A DNA stretch of 64,000 nt from Aliihoeflea sp023389195 (GCA_023389195.1 JAEWET010000011.1:1-64000), one strand, 5' to 3'. Counted from the stretch's first letter, positions 8,445-16,520 are shown. Numbers and translations are program-made. The notes: a model not told the origin generated them from the letters alone.

Positions 8445-9431
8445 TCAGAGTTCGAAATTGCCTTCGGGGATGCGCAGGCGGTAGTCGAGGTGGCCTTCGG
8501 AGAATTCGAGCGAGGCCTCGCCTTCGACGGAGGCCGGCACGACGCGCTCGAGCGCAACGCTGCCGAAGCGCTTGTCACCCATGGCGCTTTCGGCGACGCG
8601 GGTGTTCTCATGCCAGTTGAGGAGGATGGTGCGCTTGCCCTCCTCGTCCTCCTCCAATGTGGCGGAGAGGCCGACATAGCCGTTCGGCCGCGACAGCGCG
8701 CCGTGGCTCATCGAATTGATGACGAGTTCGTGTAGCGCGAGGCCGATATGCAGCGCGGCGTTCGGATTGAGATAGGGATCGACGCCCTTGAGGCGGATCG
8801 AAAAAGCGGGGTCTTCGCAATAGCGGCTGACCTGTCCGGCGACGAGCTCGCTCAAGGTCGCCCCGCGCCAGTTCGACGAGGTGACGAGATCCTGCGAGGA
8901 GGCCAGCGACTGGATGCGGCCGCGAAAGCGCGTCAGGAAAACGTCGATCGATCCGGAATAGCGGCCGGTCTGGGTCGCGATGCTCTGGATAATGGCGAGA
9001 AGGTTCTTCGAGCGATGGCTGACCTCGCGCAACAGCGTGCGCAGCGTCTGCTCGCGGTGCTTCTGGCTGGTCACGTCCACGATGGTGGAGACGATGCCGC
9101 TGACGCTGCCGCCCTTTTCAAGGCGGGGATCGAGCCAGACGGAGAACCACCGTCCGCCGTCGTCCGCGCCTTGCCGGAATTCGTAGTGAGCCGACTGGCC
9201 GCTTTCCAGAACCTGCCGCTTGATGGCGATGGCCGCTTCGGCATCGGAGGCGGCAAGGAACTCGCTGTCCGACTGGCCGACGATCGACGTGGCATGCCAG
9301 GAGGACGGGAGATTGTGGGCCCAAAGGACCTTGAGATGGGCGTCCTGGGCGATGACCGCCACACCGGCATTCTTCAACGCGGTCGCGAGCACGCGTTCCT
9401 CGTCGATTGTGTCAGCGGTCCCGAAACTCAC
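8445..9431 (-). CDS. PAS-domain HWE-family sensor histidine kinase
   Basis: A 328-residue soluble kinase with an N-terminal PAS domain (about 15-125) and a HisKA_2/HWE catalytic part. The phospho-accepting His is H139 in EVSHRSKN. The N-box is LHELVINS (N239), and the WHE at 273-275 is the W-x-E signature of HWE kinases. It has no transmembrane helix. Kinases of this class phosphorylate PhyR in the general stress response, and phyR lies 0.4 kb away. It follows the DUF1328 gene in the same direction (64-base gap), so it may be read from that gene's EcfG promoter. Confidence 0.9.
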   Translation of the reverse strand: MSFGTADTIDEERVLATALKNAGVAVIAQDAHLKVLWAHNLPSSWHATSIVGQSDSEFLAASDAEAAIAIKRQVLESGQSAHYEFRQGADDGGRWFSVWLDPRLEKGGSVSGIVSTIVDVTSQKHREQTLRTLLREVSHRSKNLLAIIQSIATQTGRYSGSIDVFLTRFRGRIQSLASSQDLVTSSNWRGATLSELVAGQVSRYCEDPAFSIRLKGVDPYLNPNAALHIGLALHELVINSMSHGALSRPNGYVGLSATLEEDEEGKRTILLNWHENTRVAESAMGDKRFGSVALERVVPASVEGEASLEFSEGHLDYRLRIPEGNFEL

Positions 9432-9495
9432 CCTGAAACTGCCCCCGATAAAGCCGGCCCGGCCTGTAGCCGGACCAAAAAATGCTCACTCGTGC

Positions 9496-9663
9496 TCAAT
9501 TGGCGCGGCGCATGAAGCCGGCAACCACGGAGACGCACAAAAGAACGATGAAAATGAAAAACAGGATCTGGGCGATGCCCGCGGATGCGCCGGCAATGCC
9601 GCCGAATCCCACGGCGCCCGCGATCAATGCGACGACCAAAAATACCAGGGCCCAATAGAGCAT
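9496..9663 (-). CDS. DUF1328 (UPF0391) small membrane protein
   Basis: A 55-residue protein starting MLYWALVFLVVALIAGAVGF, with two membrane helices; it matches the UPF0391/DUF1328 family of small inner-membrane proteins. GGGAG sits 8 bases before the ATG. A predicted EcfG promoter lies at 9796-9821, leaving a leader of about 125 bases with a GC hairpin at 9740-9758. Family members are commonly stress-induced; the molecular role is unknown. The frame is open further upstream, but the added residues do not fit the family. Confidence 0.85.
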   Translation of the reverse strand: MLYWALVFLVVALIAGAVGFGGIAGASAGIAQILFFIFIVLLCVSVVAGFMRRAN

Positions 9664-9795
9664 CTGCGTTCTCCCTGGATCGCCCGCGGTCTTATGCGCG
9701 CCGAAGGACGATCCTACCACCTCTGGAGCATCGAAATCGCCGGCCCGAAGCAGGCCGGGTTCCTTGCTCGAACTGCCGCCGCCATCCAGATGCTC

Positions 9796-9821
9796 AACGC
9801 ATCTTGGGGCGCGCTTGTTCC
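9796..9821 (-). promoter_or_regulatory. Predicted EcfG promoter for the DUF1328 gene
   Basis: Minus-strand GGAAC, 17 bases, CGTT. It lies in the 202 bases between phyR and the DUF1328 gene, so the DUF1328 gene (and perhaps the kinase gene) is expressed separately from phyR. Confidence 0.65.
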
Positions 9822-9865
9822 CGTGCGGAACAGGATCGAGCCCTGCCCCGCACAAAGTCTCGCCG

Positions 9866-10660
9866 TCAGGCTGCCGCCTGCGACTGCCGGTCGAAGAACA
9901 GGGCCTGGCTGATGAGCGCCTTGACCATGTCCGGGTTGAACGGCTTGGTCACCAGGAAGGCCGGCTCGGGCCGCTCGCCGGTCAAGAGACGCTCGGGGAA
10001 GGCCGTGATGAAGATCACCGGAACGCTGGCGGACGCCAGGATCTCGTTGACCGCATCGATGCCCGACGAGCCGTCGGCCAACTGGATGTCGGCCAGGACC
10101 ATCTTGGCATTGCTGGTCTTGAACAGCGCGGTCGCTTCCTTGTGGGTGCGGGCCGTGCCGACGACGCGGTGGCCGAGGCTTTCGACCATCTGCTCGATGT
10201 CCATCGCGATCAGCGGCTCGTCCTCGATGATGAGGATGTCGGTCGCGACCTGACGGGAAATCTCGTCGCTCGCCTGACCGAGGAGACGGGAGAACTCCGT
10301 CTGCTCGACATCGAGAACCTCAGCCGCCTCGCGTTCGCCGAAACCTTCGACGGCGACCAGCAGGAACGCCTGACGCGGGAGGGGCGCCAGCGAGGACAAG
10401 TTGGCGACGGCGCGGCTTTCCCACGGATTTGCGGGCATCTCGTCGGGGACGCGGACCGCGACCGAGGAAAACAGCTTGGTGAAGATGCGATAGAGCGCGA
10501 TGCGGTCGGTCGACGCGGCCGGGAACACGCTCGGGTCTGCGATGATTGCTTCCAGCGTGGCGGCGACAAGCGCATCGCCGCTGGTCTGTGAGCCGGAGAC
10601 TGCGCGGGCAAACCGGCGCAAGAATGGCAAGTGCGGCGCTATCCTTGCGGACAAACTCAT
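9866..10660 (-). CDS. phyR: General stress response regulator PhyR
   Basis: Anti-anti-sigma response regulator. Residues 1-135 resemble an ECF sigma factor (sigma2-like, then sigma4-like ending in GEREAAEVLDV) but lack DNA-binding function in this family; 140-264 is a receiver domain with acidic residues E146/D147, phospho-acceptor D191 and K239. When phosphorylated it binds NepR and frees EcfG. It is divergent from nepR-ecfG, with an EcfG-type promoter on each strand between them, which gives positive autoregulation. Confidence 0.98.
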   Translation of the reverse strand: MSLSARIAPHLPFLRRFARAVSGSQTSGDALVAATLEAIIADPSVFPAASTDRIALYRIFTKLFSSVAVRVPDEMPANPWESRAVANLSSLAPLPRQAFLLVAVEGFGEREAAEVLDVEQTEFSRLLGQASDEISRQVATDILIIEDEPLIAMDIEQMVESLGHRVVGTARTHKEATALFKTSNAKMVLADIQLADGSSGIDAVNEILASASVPVIFITAFPERLLTGERPEPAFLVTKPFNPDMVKALISQALFFDRQSQAAA

Positions 10661-10718
10661 GATTGGACGTCTCCCTCAAGACATAAAGGCAGGAATTGCG
10701 GATCAGTAGCGCCCTTCA

Positions 10719-10743
10719 AACTCACCCGCAGCAAAAAAGTTCC
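10719..10743 (-). promoter_or_regulatory. Predicted EcfG promoter of phyR
   Basis: Minus-strand GGAAC, 16 bases, AGTTTG. The predicted start point near 10711 leaves a leader of about 50 bases before phyR. Confidence 0.75.
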
Positions 10744-10750
10744 GCAACAA

Positions 10751-10776
10751 GGAACGAATCGCGAGGTCTTAACGTT
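10751..10776 (+). promoter_or_regulatory. Predicted EcfG promoter of nepR-ecfG
   Basis: GGAAC at 10751-10755, 17 bases, CGTTT beginning at 10773. This is a full match to the alphaproteobacterial EcfG consensus, placed upstream of its own sigma gene. Confidence 0.85.
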
Positions 10777-10850
10777 TGATATCGATTTTGCGTGCCGGCG
10801 GGGCGGTCTGGGCGCAAGAATAAAGGCAACGAAAGACAGGGAAGCGACGC

Positions 10851-11099
10851 ATGGCAATTGCCGCACGTTGGGCAGACCACGACAATTCAGGGGGCACCGA
10901 GGCAGACATGAAGCCGAACAAGGAACAGCCGGCAGTGACAGAGCGCACGGAGCCGCTGGGCTCGAATTCCGAAATCGGACGAAAGCTCAAACAATATTAC
11001 GACGAACTCGTGACGGAAGAAGTCCCCGACCGATTCGCCGATCTCCTGAGGCAACTCGAAGATCGCGAAACAGGCGCCAGCGCTCGCAAGGGAGACTGA
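10851..11099 (+). CDS. nepR: Anti-sigma factor NepR
   Basis: Small anti-sigma factor that holds EcfG inactive until PhyR-P removes it. The conserved core is IGRKLKQYYDELVTEEVPDR, followed by FADLLRQLE. From the ATG at 10851 it is 82 residues; an internal ATG at 10908 with GAGG upstream would give 63 residues, closer to the usual size, so the start is uncertain. The stop is 2 bases before the ecfG start, giving a tight operon. Confidence 0.95.
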   Translation: MAIAARWADHDNSGGTEADMKPNKEQPAVTERTEPLGSNSEIGRKLKQYYDELVTEEVPDRFADLLRQLEDRETGASARKGD

Positions 11100-11101
11100 C
11101 C

Positions 11102-11650
11102 ATGGCTGCCGAAATCGACTTCAAGACCGGACTCCTCAGTGCGGTCCCGAGCCTTCGCGCGTTCGCCGTTTCGCTTTCGCAGAATTCGGACCGCGCGGAC
11201 GATCTCGTCCAGGAGACGCTGGTCAAGGCATGGGACAAGCAGTCCTCGTTCCAGCCGGGCACCAATCTCAAGGCATGGCTCTTCACCATCCTGCGCAACG
11301 AATTCTATTCGCAGATGCGCAAGCGCGGGCGCGAGGTGCAGGACAGCGACGGCGCGATGACCGCAAGGCTCGCGGTGCATCCGAGCCAGCACGGCTCGAT
11401 GGATCTCGAAGACTTCCGCAATGCGCTGGAGCGCCTGCCGGAAGACCAGCGCGAGGCGATCATCCTGATCGGCGCGTCGGGCTTTTCCTACGAGGAAGCG
11501 GCCGAGATCTGCGAATGCGCCGTCGGCACGATCAAGAGCCGTGTCAGTCGCGCGCGGACGCGTTTGCAGGAGCTTTTGAAGGTTTCGGGAGAATCCGACT
11601 ACGGGCCGGATTCGATCGCAGCGCAGGTGATGGGCTCAAACGCCGCCTGA
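11102..11650 (+). CDS. ecfG: General stress sigma factor EcfG (ECF15 type)
   Basis: ECF sigma factor of 182 residues. Region 2 contains ADDLVQETLVKAWD and LKAWLFTILRNEFYSQMRKR, and region 4 has LPEDQREAIILIGASGFSYE with a helix-turn-helix ending GTIKSRVSRART. GGGAG precedes the ATG. It directs RNA polymerase to GGAAC-N16/17-CGTT promoters, at least nine of which are visible in this window. Its 3' end overlaps the convergent receiver gene by 15 bases. Confidence 0.97.
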   Translation: MAAEIDFKTGLLSAVPSLRAFAVSLSQNSDRADDLVQETLVKAWDKQSSFQPGTNLKAWLFTILRNEFYSQMRKRGREVQDSDGAMTARLAVHPSQHGSMDLEDFRNALERLPEDQREAIILIGASGFSYEEAAEICECAVGTIKSRVSRARTRLQELLKVSGESDYGPDSIAAQVMGSNAA

Positions 11651-12058
11651 TATCGGCTGGCCCTGCCCCTGGTTCACCGCTTCGACGATTGCGGTGATCA
11701 GGGTGGGGCCGGCATAGGGCTTGCCCACCACGCGGATACCTGGAAAGGCCTCGAACAGGTTCTCGTTTTCCGCATAGCCGGTGGCGAAGACGAACGGGAC
11801 GTTGTTGTCCTGCAGGGTCTTGGCGAACTCCACGGTGGATTCGCCGGCCAGCATCACGTCGACGACGGCGACGTTGATGCCGCGGTCCCCGACGGGCTGG
11901 TCGCCCAGTTCCTTGAGCGTGCGCAGGATGATGACCTCTTCGGCACCATGATCCTGACACAACTGCTCGACATCCATTGCGATGAGGAATTCGTCCTCCA
12001 TCACGAGAATGCGCAGATCCTTGAGGGGCTTCTCCGCCAAATTCACTACTCCCGACAT
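11636..12058 (-). CDS. Single-domain response regulator
   Basis: A 140-residue CheY-like receiver without an output domain. The motif VMEDEFLIAMD starts the fold, D67 in VVDVML is the phospho-acceptor, T/A switch residue ATGY follows, and K in VVGKPY closes the site. It resembles the receiver domain of PhyR-type proteins (DEPLIAMDIEQM versus DEFLIAMDVEQL), so it may compete for phosphate from an HWE kinase; this is inference from context. It is convergent with ecfG and overlaps its end by 15 bases. Confidence 0.92.
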   Translation of the reverse strand: MSGVVNLAEKPLKDLRILVMEDEFLIAMDVEQLCQDHGAEEVIILRTLKELGDQPVGDRGINVAVVDVMLAGESTVEFAKTLQDNNVPFVFATGYAENENLFEAFPGIRVVGKPYAGPTLITAIVEAVNQGQGQPISGGV

Positions 12059-12087
12059 CGGGGCAATTGGCCTGCCGGATGGCGACG

Positions 12088-12105
12088 TGTCATTTAACTA
12101 TGACA
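12088..12105. promoter_or_regulatory. Perfect palindrome between receiver and Crp-type genes
   Basis: TGTCAT, six bases (TTAACT), ATGACA: a perfect 6-6-6 inverted repeat 30 bases upstream of the receiver start and 117 bases before the Crp-type gene. It is not the FNR/FixK box (TTGAT-N4-ATCAA). It could be an operator for the Crp-type regulator or another dimeric regulator. Confidence 0.45.
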
Positions 12106-12221
12106 TGTGCATCAGCTTTTGCGAATATATTTGATGGTCTAGGCCGTGGCCGCTGACAAGCGCCGCGCACCTCACTATAGATCGCAAAGGGACTTTTTTC
12201 TTTACCTCCTGGAGCCCGCCG

Positions 12222-12983
12222 GTGGCCGAGATCGCGATCCGTTCTGCAAGGAAATATCCTTGCGAGAAATGCCCGTTGCACGCGCGAGAAATCTTCCGGC
12301 CTTTCACCAAGCCAGAGCTCGAATTCATCAGCCGTTTCAAGAAGGGCGAGCTGACCGTGGACCGTGGCGCGACGGTGCTGGCGGAGGGCACGCGCAACCC
12401 GCATCTCTACACCGTCCTGCAAGGCTGGAGCTTTCGCTATAAGATGCTGCCGGACGGACGCCGGCAGATCGTCAACTATGCGATGCCGGGGGACCTTCTC
12501 GGTCTGCAGGGCACGGTGACGGGCGAGATGGAGCATTCCGTCGAGGCGCTGTCGCCGATGATCCTGTGCGTCTTCGAGCGCGACGAATTGCTGACGCTCT
12601 ACCGCGAGCATCCCGAACTCGCCTACGACATCACCTGGCTCTCCTCGCGCGAGGAGTGCATGCTCGACGAGAACATGCTCAGCGTCGGGCGGCGCAACGC
12701 TTCGGAGCGGCTGGCCTATCTGATCGCCTTCATCGTGCGCCGGTCGCAAGGGACCGGGCTCAATACTAACAAGACGCCGATCGAAATTCCGATCACCCAG
12801 CAGCATGTCGCCGATACGCTCGGCCTGTCGCTGGTCCATACCAACAAGACGGTGCGCAAGCTGGCCGAGCGCCAGTTGCTGCAATGGCGCGACCGGGGCT
12901 GCGTCGTCCTCGACCTCGAAGGCCTCGAGCGGCTGGCCGAGTGGTCGACCGACATGCACCTGAAGCCGCGCCCCTTCATTTAG
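12222..12983 (+). CDS. Crp/Fnr family transcriptional regulator
   Basis: A 253-residue regulator with an N-terminal cyclic-nucleotide-binding fold (about 30-150, with GDLLGLQG) and a C-terminal winged helix (helix-turn-helix around TQQHVADTLGLSLVHTNKTV). The N-terminus has CEKCPLH, a two-Cys motif seen in some Fnr-like proteins, but without the full cysteine set of FNR. Translation starts at GTG 12222 with GGAG 7 bases upstream. Such regulators respond to oxygen, redox or other signals; the ligand here is unknown. Confidence 0.92.
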   Translation: MAEIAIRSARKYPCEKCPLHAREIFRPFTKPELEFISRFKKGELTVDRGATVLAEGTRNPHLYTVLQGWSFRYKMLPDGRRQIVNYAMPGDLLGLQGTVTGEMEHSVEALSPMILCVFERDELLTLYREHPELAYDITWLSSREECMLDENMLSVGRRNASERLAYLIAFIVRRSQGTGLNTNKTPIEIPITQQHVADTLGLSLVHTNKTVRKLAERQLLQWRDRGCVVLDLEGLERLAEWSTDMHLKPRPFI

Positions 12984-12984
12984 G

Positions 12985-13123
12985 GTGTGCCGATATTCAG
13001 GCCTGAGCGGCCTGCAAATAGCGGATTTCTGCGCTTCCGGTGCTCATGTACGCAAACGTACACTCCGCTCCGGTTCTCGAAATCCGCCATTTTCGGCTCG
13101 CACAGCCCTGAATCTCAACACAC
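12985..13123. repeat. Large imperfect inverted-repeat element
   Basis: The outer arms (12985-13001 and 13107-13123) match at 14 of 17 positions; an inner imperfect stem pairs GCGGATTTC with GAAATCCGC and GTACG with CGTAC around CAAA. It lies between the convergent Crp-type and AI-2E genes. I recall similar palindromes as dispersed extragenic repeats of Rhizobiales; it may also work as a bidirectional terminator. Confidence 0.65.
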
Positions 13124-13129
13124 CGAAGC

Positions 13130-14233
13130 TCACCCCGGCAGATTGGGTCCCTGGGGTCCCCAGCCGGGGATCAGGTTGCGGGCGATCGCATAGCCGACGA
13201 GCAAGGCGGGAATGGCGACGAAGCCGCCGATCGGGCCCCAGATCCAGATCCAGAAAGTCAGCGCGATCAGGACGACGAACGGGTTGAGCGTCATCATCCG
13301 GCCGATGACCATCGGCGTGACGAACTGCGCCTCCAACAGATTGACGGCGAGGTAGACGAGCGGCGGCATGAGGCTGCCCGAGATCGTGTCGAAGGTGACG
13401 AGGCCGACGGCGAACAGGATCGCCGCCATGATCGCCGGGCCGATATACATGACGAAGTTCAACAGGCCGGCGAGAATGCCCCACAGGGCGGGCGACGGCA
13501 CGCCGGCCAGCCACAAGGCGCAGGTGACCGCGACCGCCAGCGCCATGTTGATCGCGGTGATCGACAGGAGATAGCGCGACACCAGCATCTCCACGTCGCG
13601 GAAGATGTGCGCGGTGCGCCAGCGCAGGCGGCGGCCGACGCACAGCTTGAGCACGGCAAGACGCGTCGAATGGCGCGTGGCGATGAAGAAATAGAGGGTC
13701 GCCATGAAGATCAGCACCTGCGCGCCGATCGCCGGCGCGACGGTGATGAGGCTGTCCATCGGCGAGCCTTCCTCCACCGACACCGTCAGGCCGGTGTCGC
13801 CCGTCGCGTCGCGCAGTCCGCCCTGGATGTCGCGCAGCGCCTCCATCGGCTCGCGCAGTTGCGACAGGCGCAGTTGCAGCTCCTGCCACATCTGCGGTCC
13901 GCGATCGGCCCAGTAGGACAGCGGGCCGACCAGCGCGAGCGCGATCAGGCAGACGCTGAAGACGAACAGGATGAAGACCAGGACGGCCGAGATATAGGGC
14001 GAGATGCCCCGCGCCTCGATGCGCGCGGCGACGGGGCCGAGCATCAGCCCGATGACGAGCGCGAATGCCACTGGCGCCAGGATGTAGCGGCCGAAATAAA
14101 GTGCGAAGCAAAGCCCAAGCAGCCCAAGGACGATCAGCGCCATCTGCGAGCCCCGCTGCAGCACGATCTCGACATTCGACTTGGGCGGCAGGCGCACGAT
14201 GGGCGAGCGCTTTTCGTATCTTTCTGATGGCAC
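13130..14233 (-). CDS. AI-2E family (PerM-type) transporter
   Basis: A 367-residue inner-membrane protein of the AI-2 exporter/PerM superfamily, with about eight helices and the typical long soluble loop in the middle (about 110-160) followed by LNFVMYIGPAIMAAI and PFVVLIALTFWIWIWG. I start at GTG 14233: GGAGG lies 6 bases upstream, and a predicted EcfG promoter at 14257-14282 would start transcription about 16 bases before it. An ATG further in is possible. The transported substrate cannot be told from sequence. Confidence 0.88.
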   Translation of the reverse strand: MPSERYEKRSPIVRLPPKSNVEIVLQRGSQMALIVLGLLGLCFALYFGRYILAPVAFALVIGLMLGPVAARIEARGISPYISAVLVFILFVFSVCLIALALVGPLSYWADRGPQMWQELQLRLSQLREPMEALRDIQGGLRDATGDTGLTVSVEEGSPMDSLITVAPAIGAQVLIFMATLYFFIATRHSTRLAVLKLCVGRRLRWRTAHIFRDVEMLVSRYLLSITAINMALAVAVTCALWLAGVPSPALWGILAGLLNFVMYIGPAIMAAILFAVGLVTFDTISGSLMPPLVYLAVNLLEAQFVTPMVIGRMMTLNPFVVLIALTFWIWIWGPIGGFVAIPALLVGYAIARNLIPGWGPQGPNLPG

Positions 14234-14256
14234 AGGCTTCCTCCGACACGAGCGGC

Positions 14257-14282
14257 AACGCGGCGCGGGATAATTTCGTTCC
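14257..14282 (-). promoter_or_regulatory. Predicted EcfG promoter for the AI-2E family gene
   Basis: Minus-strand GGAAC, 17 bases, CGTT. It is divergent from the next EcfG promoter, with 15 bases between them. Confidence 0.65.
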
Positions 14283-14297
14283 TGCTCATACAATGCT

Positions 14298-14322
14298 GGA
14301 ACTGGACGAAGGCACACACGTT
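14298..14322 (+). promoter_or_regulatory. Predicted EcfG promoter for the ElaB-like operon
   Basis: GGAAC at 14298-14302, 16 bases, CGTT at 14319-14322, with the start codon 36 bases further on. Confidence 0.7.
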
Positions 14323-14357
14323 GAGTGCTCGGCAACACGGAAACAGGAGAAAAATCC

Positions 14358-14693
14358 ATGGCTTCACCCTCCACCACCGCCAAGGTTCGGGCCAACGACG
14401 CGAAGACCAAGGCCGAGCTCGAGGCCGAAATCGAGCGCCTGAAAGGCGATGTGACGAAGCTGAAGGACCAGCTCAGCGAGACCGGCCAGCGCACCTACCA
14501 TTCCGCGCAGCGCGCGGCGGCGTCCGGTCTGGAGAGCGTCAAGGCGCGCAGCGAAGCGGCCATCGAAGACATTCGCGGGCAGGCCAAGGATTACGAGGCG
14601 CAGCTCGAAGAAGCCGTGCGCGAAAAGCCGATCAGCTCGCTCGCCATCGCGGCCGGCGTCGGCTTCGTGCTCGCTCTCCTGACGCGCCGCTGA
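14358..14693 (+). CDS. ElaB/YqjD/DUF883-like membrane-anchored protein
   Basis: A 111-residue protein with a long charged helix (about 20-90, probable coiled coil) and a C-terminal membrane anchor (ISSLAIAAGVGFVLALLTRR), the ElaB/YqjD layout; the EKPISSLAIAAGVGF motif is diagnostic. In Escherichia coli such proteins tether ribosomes to the membrane in stationary phase; that role is not shown here. The start at 14358 has AGGAG upstream. It is first in a three-gene run under an EcfG promoter. Confidence 0.88.
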   Translation: MASPSTTAKVRANDAKTKAELEAEIERLKGDVTKLKDQLSETGQRTYHSAQRAAASGLESVKARSEAAIEDIRGQAKDYEAQLEEAVREKPISSLAIAAGVGFVLALLTRR

Positions 14694-14701
14694 GCTGACG
14701 G

Positions 14702-15166
14702 ATGTTCGGCACGCTCATCGCATCCATCGTAGCCGGCGAGACGGCCGATATCATCGGACGCACGAAGCGTTCGGCCATCGCCTATGCGATCGCCGGACTG
14801 CTCGTCCTGTTCGGAGTGATGTTCGGGCTGATCGCGCTTTACGTCTGGATAGCGGGTCATTGGGGGCCGATCACGGCGGCACTGGCGCTGGCCGGCGCAT
14901 TCGTCGTGCTCGCGATCCTCGTCGTCGTCATCCACGGTTCGACGGCCAAACGCCAGGCGCGGGAAGCTGCCAAGCGCCGCTCCGTCGATGCCAAGGCGAT
15001 CGCCACGACGGCTGCAGTTGCCGCGCTGCCCGCGCTTCTGGCGCGACGCGGTTCGGCGGTGGCGCTCATCGTGCCCGTGCTCGGGATGGTCGGCTACCTG
15101 ATCTACAAGGAAAATGCCGGGCCGAAAGGCGGGCGCCGTCCACGCGCCCCGCTCGATCGGCCATAA
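14702..15166 (+). CDS. Phage-holin-superfamily-like membrane protein
   Basis: A 154-residue protein with two adjacent helices (about 28-50 and 55-80), a basic segment (KRQAREAAKRRS) and another hydrophobic stretch near 120-135. Proteins of this type directly follow ElaB-like genes in many Proteobacteria and are named phage holin family or DUF1469-like; a true lysis role is unlikely. It begins 8 bases after the preceding stop. Confidence 0.7.
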   Translation: MFGTLIASIVAGETADIIGRTKRSAIAYAIAGLLVLFGVMFGLIALYVWIAGHWGPITAALALAGAFVVLAILVVVIHGSTAKRQAREAAKRRSVDAKAIATTAAVAALPALLARRGSAVALIVPVLGMVGYLIYKENAGPKGGRRPRAPLDRP

Positions 15167-15184
15167 CAGGAAGAGGGAAACGCC

Positions 15185-15418
15185 ATGGATGACAAGGTCA
15201 AGGTCAATCCCACGGAAGCCCGGCAGGGCCGCCGCGGCACGCATGTTCTGACGATCCTCATCGTCGCACTCATTCTGGCCGCCATCGTCGGCTGGGCGGT
15301 AGGCCTCTTCGGCGGCGCCATCGAGCCCGAAGAGCCGGTGGGCGGTGCGCCGACCGAGCAACCGGTCGAAGCGCCGGGCGGCGTCGACACTCCCGTCGAG
15401 GGCGAGCCGGCCCAGTAG
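15185..15418 (+). CDS. Small membrane protein with acidic/Pro C-terminus
   Basis: A 77-residue protein with one helix (about 20-43: HVLTILIVALILAAIVGWAV) and an acidic Pro/Gly/Glu-rich tail, expected to face the periplasm. GGAAGAGGGAAA precedes the ATG. It is the last gene of the EcfG-driven ElaB-like operon and is followed by an intrinsic terminator. No family is recognised. Confidence 0.75.
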   Translation: MDDKVKVNPTEARQGRRGTHVLTILIVALILAAIVGWAVGLFGGAIEPEEPVGGAPTEQPVEAPGGVDTPVEGEPAQ

Positions 15419-15445
15419 GAGTCCGGACCGACAGATAGAATAACG

Positions 15446-15472
15446 AAAGGGGCGCCCGCAGCGCCCCTTTTT
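15446..15472 (+). terminator. Intrinsic terminator after the ElaB-like operon
   Basis: A 10-bp stem, AAAGGGGCGC with GCGCCCCTTT, has the loop CCGCA and a T tail. It can also serve the convergent diacylglycerol-kinase-like gene. Confidence 0.85.
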
Positions 15473-15495
15473 CATGCCTGCTCGCCCTCGCGCGG

Positions 15496-16410
15496 TCAGG
15501 CCTGGTCGGCGGTAGCCGGTCGGAGCACCTTCAGTGCGCCGGGATGGATCTTGACCTCGACCTTCGGCTCGAGCTTGCACAACTCACCGTCGATCACGCA
15601 GCGGAATTTCCGGTGCGACGACAGGATGTGCATCGTCACCGATTCCGTCTGGTGGATTTCGACCTGGTCGTTGGACTTCCACTTGCCGAGCGCCATCATC
15701 GCCAGGAACGCGAACATCTCGCGGCGCGAACGCGCCTTGGTCACGTAGATGCCGAGCGTGCCGCCATCGGGCGTGTCGGTGTACGGGATGTGGCCTTCGC
15801 CGTAGAGATTGTTGGTGATGCCGATCGACGAGGTGCGGGCCTCGACCTCCGTTCCGCCCGGCATCTCCAGCCGGACGCGGATGCGGGGCGGGTTGAGGAC
15901 CGTATCGACCGCCGCCTGCGCCGACGCCCTGATCTTGCCGAGGCGCGAGGCGAATTCGCGCTGCTCGCGCAGATGGACGAGCTTGGCATGCATGCCGACG
16001 GAATATTGATGGACGAAGGGGCGGCCGTTGGCCGTCGCGATGTCGACATCGGCGATCGGCGCAGTTGCGAGCGCGTCGAGCGCCTGGCTGAGATCGAGCG
16101 GTATCTGGAGACTGCGGGCGAAGAGGTTCATCGTGCCGGCCGGCAGGACCGCGAGCACCTTGCCGGTGTTCATCAGCTTGGCCGCGGCACCCGACACGCT
16201 GCCGTCGCCGCCGCCGATGAGCACCCCTTCGACCGCGTCGTCCGCGACCGCCTTGTCGAGCTCGGCCTCGAGTTTCTTGCCGGGGACGAGCGCGATGTCG
16301 ACGGTGTGGCCGCCGGCCGCGAACTTTTTCTCGATCTCGGCCGAAAGCGCTTCGGTGTCCGCAGTGCGGAGCGTTCCGCCCTCGCTGTTGAGGATTGCCT
16401 TGAAGTGCAA
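15496..16410 (-). CDS. Diacylglycerol kinase-like lipid kinase
   Basis: A 304-residue soluble kinase of the DAGK/YegS family. The nucleotide loop GGGDGS is at 66-71, followed by LPAGTMNLFA, which corresponds to the conserved PxGTxN(D/L) motif. The C-terminal beta-sandwich contains CVIDGELCKLE. Family members phosphorylate diacylglycerol or related lipid alcohols with ATP. A degenerate GGAAC-N16-CATT lies upstream, so stress control is possible but unproven. Confidence 0.88.
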   Translation of the reverse strand: MHFKAILNSEGGTLRTADTEALSAEIEKKFAAGGHTVDIALVPGKKLEAELDKAVADDAVEGVLIGGGDGSVSGAAAKLMNTGKVLAVLPAGTMNLFARSLQIPLDLSQALDALATAPIADVDIATANGRPFVHQYSVGMHAKLVHLREQREFASRLGKIRASAQAAVDTVLNPPRIRVRLEMPGGTEVEARTSSIGITNNLYGEGHIPYTDTPDGGTLGIYVTKARSRREMFAFLAMMALGKWKSNDQVEIHQTESVTMHILSSHRKFRCVIDGELCKLEPKVEVKIHPGALKVLRPATADQA

Positions 16411-16520
16411 TTCGTCACCCTTTCACGTGTGGCAAAGATGCATGCCGGCGGGGAAATGGGCGAGGTGTCGCGTGGTTCCGTTACGTGCTCGCGGAATCGT
16501 GTTCAACCATCGATTTCGGC

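Noticed and set aside
9432..9495. Intrinsic terminator between the DUF1328 and kinase genes
   Set aside because: The GC-rich palindrome has no usable T run on the minus strand, so read-through into the kinase gene remains likely.
14702..15166. Phage lysis holin
   Set aside because: The gene sits in a stress operon with an ElaB-like gene and no phage genes; holin is only a superfamily name.
16463..16479. GGAAC-N16-CATT upstream of the diacylglycerol-kinase-like gene
   Set aside because: The second box deviates from (C/A)GTT, so it was not listed as an EcfG promoter.
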